Assembly: GCA_964058845.1 (NCBI GenBank)
Contig: CAXKVR010000066.1
Span: 124,001 to 188,000, forward strand
DNA from: Carex sylvatica
Taxonomy: Eukaryota > Streptophyta > Magnoliopsida > Poales > Cyperaceae
DNA: 64,000 nt
Reading direction: 5' to 3'
Positions 59,301-64,000 of this stretch are shown here, piece after piece. Within the stretch, counting starts at the first letter, position 1. Each line of letters opens with the position of its first letter. The notes beneath the pieces were generated by a model that made no database searches, was not told the origin of the DNA, and worked only from the letters and a program-made list of their open reading frames with translations. The position numbers were made by a program, and so were the translations under genes.

Positions 59301-59460
59301 TCAGCATAATTCGTCAGATTGGAGACTAAGGCCGCAAAGCCCACATTTTGACAGTAGCAAGGTCTATAGCTCAGAACAATTTCTGACAATGATGTATAGA
59401 CTAAGACACCATACTATTTTTTTCGCAAATAGTACAAGTGTTCAATCAACATCACGTAGC
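56331..59460. other. About 3.1 kb without supported gene
   Basis: AT-rich sequence with scattered short frames. A minus-strand stretch at 57070-57140 reads KRLKKRSKQVQKKLVSDPHF (basic, coiled-coil-like) but is isolated between stops and splice-site-poor sequence. No repeat termini were recognised. Confidence 0.35.
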
Positions 59461-59624
59461 AACTGCTCTCCCGTTCTCTCTCCCTCTTCCTCTCCAATAT
59501 CTCCTGCACAATCTTTCTACTAAATTCACGACTGATTCTAGACCTCAACACCTCTGACCCGTCTTACAGGGCCGGTCGTGAAGATTTCGGGGTCTGGGGA
59601 GGGAGAAAATTTGGGTCCGGGTTA

Positions 59625-59935
59625 TTTTTATATTTTTCAAGCCCAAACGGTTTATACAAACCGTTCAATATAATATCCATATTAAAACATGATTACAGAT
59701 TACATTTTTTTGGAACTTTTTTGACCATATTTTAAGATAGGTAGAAAATCTATTGATTCAGAAGAATCTTAACCATAAAATAAAAAACAATGATTTTCTA
59801 CTTACCTTAAAAAATAGTAAAAAAATTTTAAAAAAAATGTAAATTAGGTCTCCAAGCACATTTTAATATGGATATCATGTATGGTTTGGATCAACTATTT
59901 GGACTTTTAAAACGCAAAAACTACTTATAAGCATA
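59625..59935. mobile_element. Foldback element core (F15)
   Basis: AAGCCCAAACGGTTTATACA then ATGATTACAGATTACATTTT, and the inverse GTCTCCAAGCACATTTTAAT, then GGATCAACTATTTGGACTTT. The outer arms are lost. Confidence 0.55.
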
Positions 59936-59964
59936 TGGTGTTGAAGTATTTATGGAAGTGATTA

Positions 59965-60467
59965 GGGATGTTCATTGGTTCGATTTCAACTGAACCGAAT
60001 TACGCAAACCAAAGTTATAATTTGCTTTCAAAAATATAACCGAATTGGACCGATTTAGAATTGCAATCAAACCGAACTGAACTAAAGTTTTATTTCGGTT
60101 TGCTCAGTTTCTTCGGTTCAAATTGAAATATATTAATTTTTTTATTTAAAGCAATTGATTTATAATAAACCGAAGTATATTAACAAATAAATCGGGATAT
60201 TAAGAAATAAACCAAAAGTATTTAAAGCAATTGATTAAGAAATAAAACGGGATATTAAGAAATAAACCGGGATATTCTGGACCAAATTCATAATATATAA
60301 AAGTTTAGTTGGTTCGGATATTTTGATTTTGAAAATTTTCAAACCGAAGTTATAATTCGGTTTTAAAAAGCAAACCAAAACATTATATCGAGAAAACCGA
60401 ACTGTTTAGTCCAAACTAATTCAGTTTGGTTCAAAACCGACTAAACTGAACTCAATGAACATCACAA
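59965..60467. mobile_element. hAT-like MITE (503 bp)
   Basis: Direct repeats GAAGTGATTA (59955-59964) and GAAGCGATTA (60468-60477). Ends GGGATGTTCATTGGTTCG and the inverse at CAATGAACATCAC. Interior dense in CGGTTT / AAACCG motifs, a common plant hAT MITE style. No coding capacity. Confidence 0.7.
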
Positions 60468-60672
60468 GAAGCGATTAGCCGATCTTATTTTTTATTGATA
60501 TGTCAATAAATTATAACTATTTATAGACAAATTTGAGACTTTTATATATACAAAATTTGAGCTTAAATATTTTATTTTATTTTATATATATACATTTTTT
60601 TTTTTTCGGAGGCCCTTTGAATTTTGGGGCCTGGGGTGGTCACCCTGACTGCACAGCACCAGGACCGGGCCT

Positions 60673-61020
60673 ACCACCTCAATTTCTCTCCCGACATCCC
60701 TGCTGTCGTCTTTCCCGCTCCCTTGCCACTGACACGTTCACAAGTTCCCGCCATATTTGAAACGCCTCAGACCTGTACGATACAGCAGGGGACACTGCGA
60801 CCCTCCCAACATGATATTGTTCGAAATTCGACGTTCGAGTCTCTCCCAGGAAAGAAGAGTCGAAGGTAGAGCTAGATACGCAGTGGAGACTCACAAAGCT
60901 AGGATCTAAGGCTTGCGCTTGATATTGTTGAAGATCTCATCGGCTTCACAACCGATCAAGCAGCTAAGGATGTGGCTCTCATGACAGCACAATGACTCCG
61001 CTAGATCTTCCTAGCGCACC
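60673..61020. other. GC-richer orphan fragment
   Basis: Base composition is unlike the flanks. A plus-strand frame to 60869 (VVFPAPLPLTRSQVPAIFE) and a minus-strand frame (60894-60679) overlap here, and neither shows a known domain. With 59460-59560 it could be one fragment split by the element between them. Confidence 0.25.
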
Positions 61021-61945
61021 CGTTGAAGTGTTATTGTGACTTTATAAATTCGTCTCTTTACGTGTGACTTTTGCACATCTTTACTTTGTTAATTTTTGAT
61101 GAGTCAAACTTGTAAAAAGAATAATTTCCTTTTTAAGTGTTATTGTGTATTTGTGTCAATCATGTAAATGATATATTTTCATAAATAGAGTCGATGCAAG
61201 AACCTGCTCAAGGATCAGAGCCTATAAAAATCTAATTATATTAAACAACAGTTGTCTAGCTAATTCTGATATGGATAAAATTCTATCATAGCTTATCAAC
61301 ATCTATATCTAGTTGGGCTGTTATGGCTCTCCCGGTTGGAACTACAAATCCCACAAATGGAGCATGGGACTAAAGAAATACATATCGGCATATGTGCAAA
61401 CAGCAACAGGCAGATCCTCAGACTAGTACAGTCCACAGATGTGATGCTGACATGCCATTTCTTTCCTTGAAGTATACATCGCTTGTGCTCACACGAGAAG
61501 ATATTGACGTGTCTATCTCTGTGGAATTGTGGAATTGTGTTTAAACTTTTGCAGTTTTTTGACATTTTGATCGCTCCTCTATTCCTCTATGAGTTAATTT
61601 TCTATTCTATGGAAAAGATGGAATAGAGAAATTAACTTTTCTCAAGAGATAAATTTAGCTCATTTACCAATATTTTTCACTCCTCCACTATTTTACTCTT
61701 CTACCATTAACCGAACATGACCAGAATAGTGAAGAATTAAAGCCTATTCCAAATTCTATTTTTTCTCACTATTCATCTATTCCAATGATTTGCCGAACTG
61801 GCGCTTGCATTGCGCAACATAATATGTAACCCCTCTTCCAGCTAAAAGATTAAAGTTGTATGATTTAATTATCTTCAAAAGCTCTCTCATCAAACATGGG
61901 AGTCGTGTCTGCTAATTTATTATTATTAATTTTTTATTTATTTAT
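61021..61945. other. Gene-free stretch
   Basis: No repeat termini or supported frame. A minus-strand frame at 61296-61565 is Cys-rich by chance translation and lacks any recognised motif. Confidence 0.35.
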
Positions 61946-61953
61946 AAAAAAAT

Positions 61954-62465
61954 CAAGTTTCTAAATAGCTAACTATAGCGGTTTTGAACTTAGAAAGCTA
62001 AGCTACGGGCTAAAATTGCGCTAATCAAGCTACGGTCGCTATAGCGATAATAGCAGTTTTAATGGGTCTTAATGTCCAGATTGTTGTTTTTTACTTTATC
62101 AAGCTATATCAATACAATGGAACATATGCGGACTATACAGCTATATCAATTAAATTTTGTATCATGCATTAATATATGGTAGTGGTATATTTTGAATATA
62201 AAATATATCGATAGTTTTTGAATTAGGGATATTTTGAATGACAATTTAAACTTTGTATTGGTTTAATATGAATATTATAACTTCTTAATTAATTTGATAT
62301 TTTTTTTCTTGATGAGACATTTTTACTATTAGTAGAAATATAAAATATAATTTTTGAAATAAAAAAATATTATTTATAATAACTTTCGCTATAGCTCCGC
62401 TATTCGCTAAAGCCTTTTTTTTTTGTCTCCCCACTATACCGCTATAAACGCTATTTAGAACCTTG
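61954..62465. mobile_element. Non-autonomous hAT element (512 bp), same family as 4065-4846
   Basis: 8-bp TSD AAAAAAAT at 61946-61953 and 62466-62473. Ends CAAGTTTCTAAATAGC and the inverse of GCTATTTAGAACCTTG. GCTATAGCG motifs in both subterminal zones. Confidence 0.85.
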
Positions 62466-62473
62466 AAAAAAAT

Positions 62474-63640
62474 TCAACAACTTAATTTTTAACAAAAGTT
62501 CAAGTTTTATATTGGTCATATTCGTACTATCCTTTGAGCTTATTTGCGGACAATATATAGAAGAATTAAATGAGTATAGACGCATAGTTGATATTAATGA
62601 GTTATTTATTTGTTATTAGAAATCAAATGATCTTTTAATTATTTGTTGTGTTAAATTCAAAGAAATGATCTTTTATATTGAATTTTTAATATTGCTTGCC
62701 AGGCTCTGCAGATAAAGTTATAAAAGGTTTTAATTTTTGAAGTTATTGGATTTAATTATATCTATCAATATCGTAATTAATTGACTTTTTTGGGGCTGAA
62801 AGCGTGTTCAAGGAGCTAGAATCTCGACCTTTAGACTTCTTCATTTTTGAAGTACACAAAATTGCCTCGGTTGACGTGTTTGACAGTAACGTGACATTTA
62901 TTAATGTGGATCTCCCCACCTAAATACAATTTAATTATTATATTTATTTTATTAATAAAATATAGATGAACATGTTTTTCTCTAGTAGTGACATCTATAA
63001 GGAGAGAGAATCCTCTATTTCCACAATTCTATACTTTTTTCAAGAATTAAATTGTTGGTGGGGAATTTGAAAGAGAAGAGTACTACGGACTTGTAATCAC
63101 CAAAAACAAAGAAATTAAAATTACAATGGTACTGTTTTTTTGTTTAATGAAATATTAATTGATATTTAAATTTATATGAAATTAATATACAATCAAATTA
63201 TGAAGCAGCTGCACCCGTATAAAATATTTTCTGTTTTAAAATCTTTTATTGATTTAAAAATATTAATTTATCAAGTTAATTTATTTTGATGAATTCTCAT
63301 GCTAGCCATAATAAAAGTTTAGGAGGCCTGACTAAAAATAATATCTCTGATTTACTTTTTAAATATAATTTTGCCTCTCTTAACCTTACTATTTACAAAC
63401 AAACAAATCATGTATATAAAAGACAAATCAACAGCTGATTAAAATGTTGAAATGAGGAATTAGTAATTGAAGTCATTAATTAAGAAATATAAAAGTATAG
63501 ATAAATGAATAAATTTTTATATAATTAATAAAGAATAATCTTTCAAATATTTAATACTGTCGGTCAGACTTAATGTCCCGGCAATATTTGCAATGAAGAT
63601 ACTGTACCTGAAACTTGTTTATTATTCAATGATGATTTTT
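62474..63640. repeat. Polygalacturonase block 5
   Basis: 63040-63120 is the copia-free counterpart of 48385-48417 plus 53267-53310. 63380-63440 pairs with 39020-39060 (AACAGCTGATTAAAA). The first 500 bp show nothing recognisable. Confidence 0.5.
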
Positions 63641-63750
63641 TTTTTTAGGCTGTCCATATGAATAAGCCTATTTACCTAACATTATTGATACATAGATACA
63701 TACACGCATGGATATGGATTTCAATTAATGTGTATTCAATCATGCAGAAT

Positions 63751-63893
63751 CAGGTTCCTTCTCGTGTGAGCATAAGCAATATATATATATATATATATGT
63801 ATGTATACTTGAAGGAAATAAAATGTTACGTTGTCGCCGCAAGTGGCGCTGTCTCTGAAATGTAGCTCGGGGACTCCATGCCGGAACATTTAA
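63751..63893 (+). pseudogene. Orphan last exon of a polygalacturonase (GH28), interrupted by a (TA)n tract
   Basis: After intron-like text shared with 37870 and 29950, the frame reads QVPSRVSISN and runs into a (TA)n microsatellite at 63780-63798. In another frame the end LSLKCSSGTPCRNI-TAA follows (63849-63893). Both pieces match the GH28 C-terminus (P-S-x-V-x-I-S-N, then L-x-C-S-x-x-x-P-C). The upstream exons are absent within this block. Confidence 0.65.
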
Positions 63894-64000
63894 TTTCTGC
63901 AGGCTCAGATCCTTCAACAAATGCTTATTGGGCCTAGATCACGAGTTGTCTGAATAATTAGTGGGCCCAAAATTATCCAGTGCCTTCCGATCAAAATTAA

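Larger units (their letters stand above)
59567..60672. mobile_element. Possible outer DNA element with GGGCCGG-type ends, containing nested elements
   Basis: CAGGGCCGGTC at about 59569 and GACCGGGCCT at about 60663 are inverted to each other, with related GGGGTCTGGGG / GGGGCCTGGGG just inside. Such ends occur on plant hAT-like elements, but no clear target duplication was found. It encloses a foldback piece and the element at 59965-60467. Confidence 0.4.

Noticed and set aside
1..64000. CRISPR arrays, prokaryotic operons, riboswitches, rRNA genes
   Set aside because: The interspersed palindromic repeats at 12.7-18.2 kb are CACTA iterons without uniform spacers. Introns and element types show plant nuclear DNA.

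Overview
The window is AT-rich nuclear DNA of a flowering plant, most probably a eudicot. The evidence is a UDP-glycosyltransferase of the plant UGT85A type with GT-AG introns, a Ty1/copia element primed by plant initiator-Met tRNA, plant LINE and SINE insertions, hAT, Mutator and CACTA type elements, and eroded polygalacturonase gene copies. The species cannot be told from the sequence. Only one ordinary host gene looks intact (UGT85A-like, 7136-9302, minus strand). Nearly everything else is transposable elements, their remnants, or a repeatedly duplicated and decayed gene block.

Layout. 1-2250: six phase-consistent exons of an unrecognised membrane-protein gene that enters from the left edge and carries one in-frame stop. 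3757-5000: a diverged copy of that gene's first visible exon, split by two small hAT elements whose empty site is preserved at 1-300. 5116-6196: a LINE tail and a tRNA-derived SINE, both with target-site duplications (TSDs). 7136-9302: the UGT gene. 9735-12600: a dispersed unknown repeat (called R1 here). 12756-18215: a non-autonomous CACTA-like element with palindromic iteron arrays and a four-exon gene model for a 74-residue protein. 18216-26000: more R1 and other repeat copies, some inverted.

24710-35080: about a dozen palindromic foldback elements of roughly 400 bp, chained through (TA)n/(GA)n tracts. 26250-64000: at least five blocks descended from duplications of one polygalacturonase (GH28) locus. 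Its promoter region is present four times, its exons 1-4 once (36526-37840, frameshifted), and its last exon twice (30019, 63751). Into these blocks were inserted a 1158-bp Mutator-like element (27534), LINE tails (35292, 41393, 44214, about 45440, 54694), a 1651-bp hAT element (42122) and a complete copia retrotransposon with two 304-bp LTRs that read as identical (48418-53266). 59500-62470 holds nested small DNA elements.

How it fits together: the paralogous blocks serve as each other's empty sites, so several insertions can be defined to the base from this window alone. The UGT gene probably acts alone in small-molecule glucosylation. The polygalacturonase copies are dead. The copia element is the only transposon here whose coding capacity looks intact.
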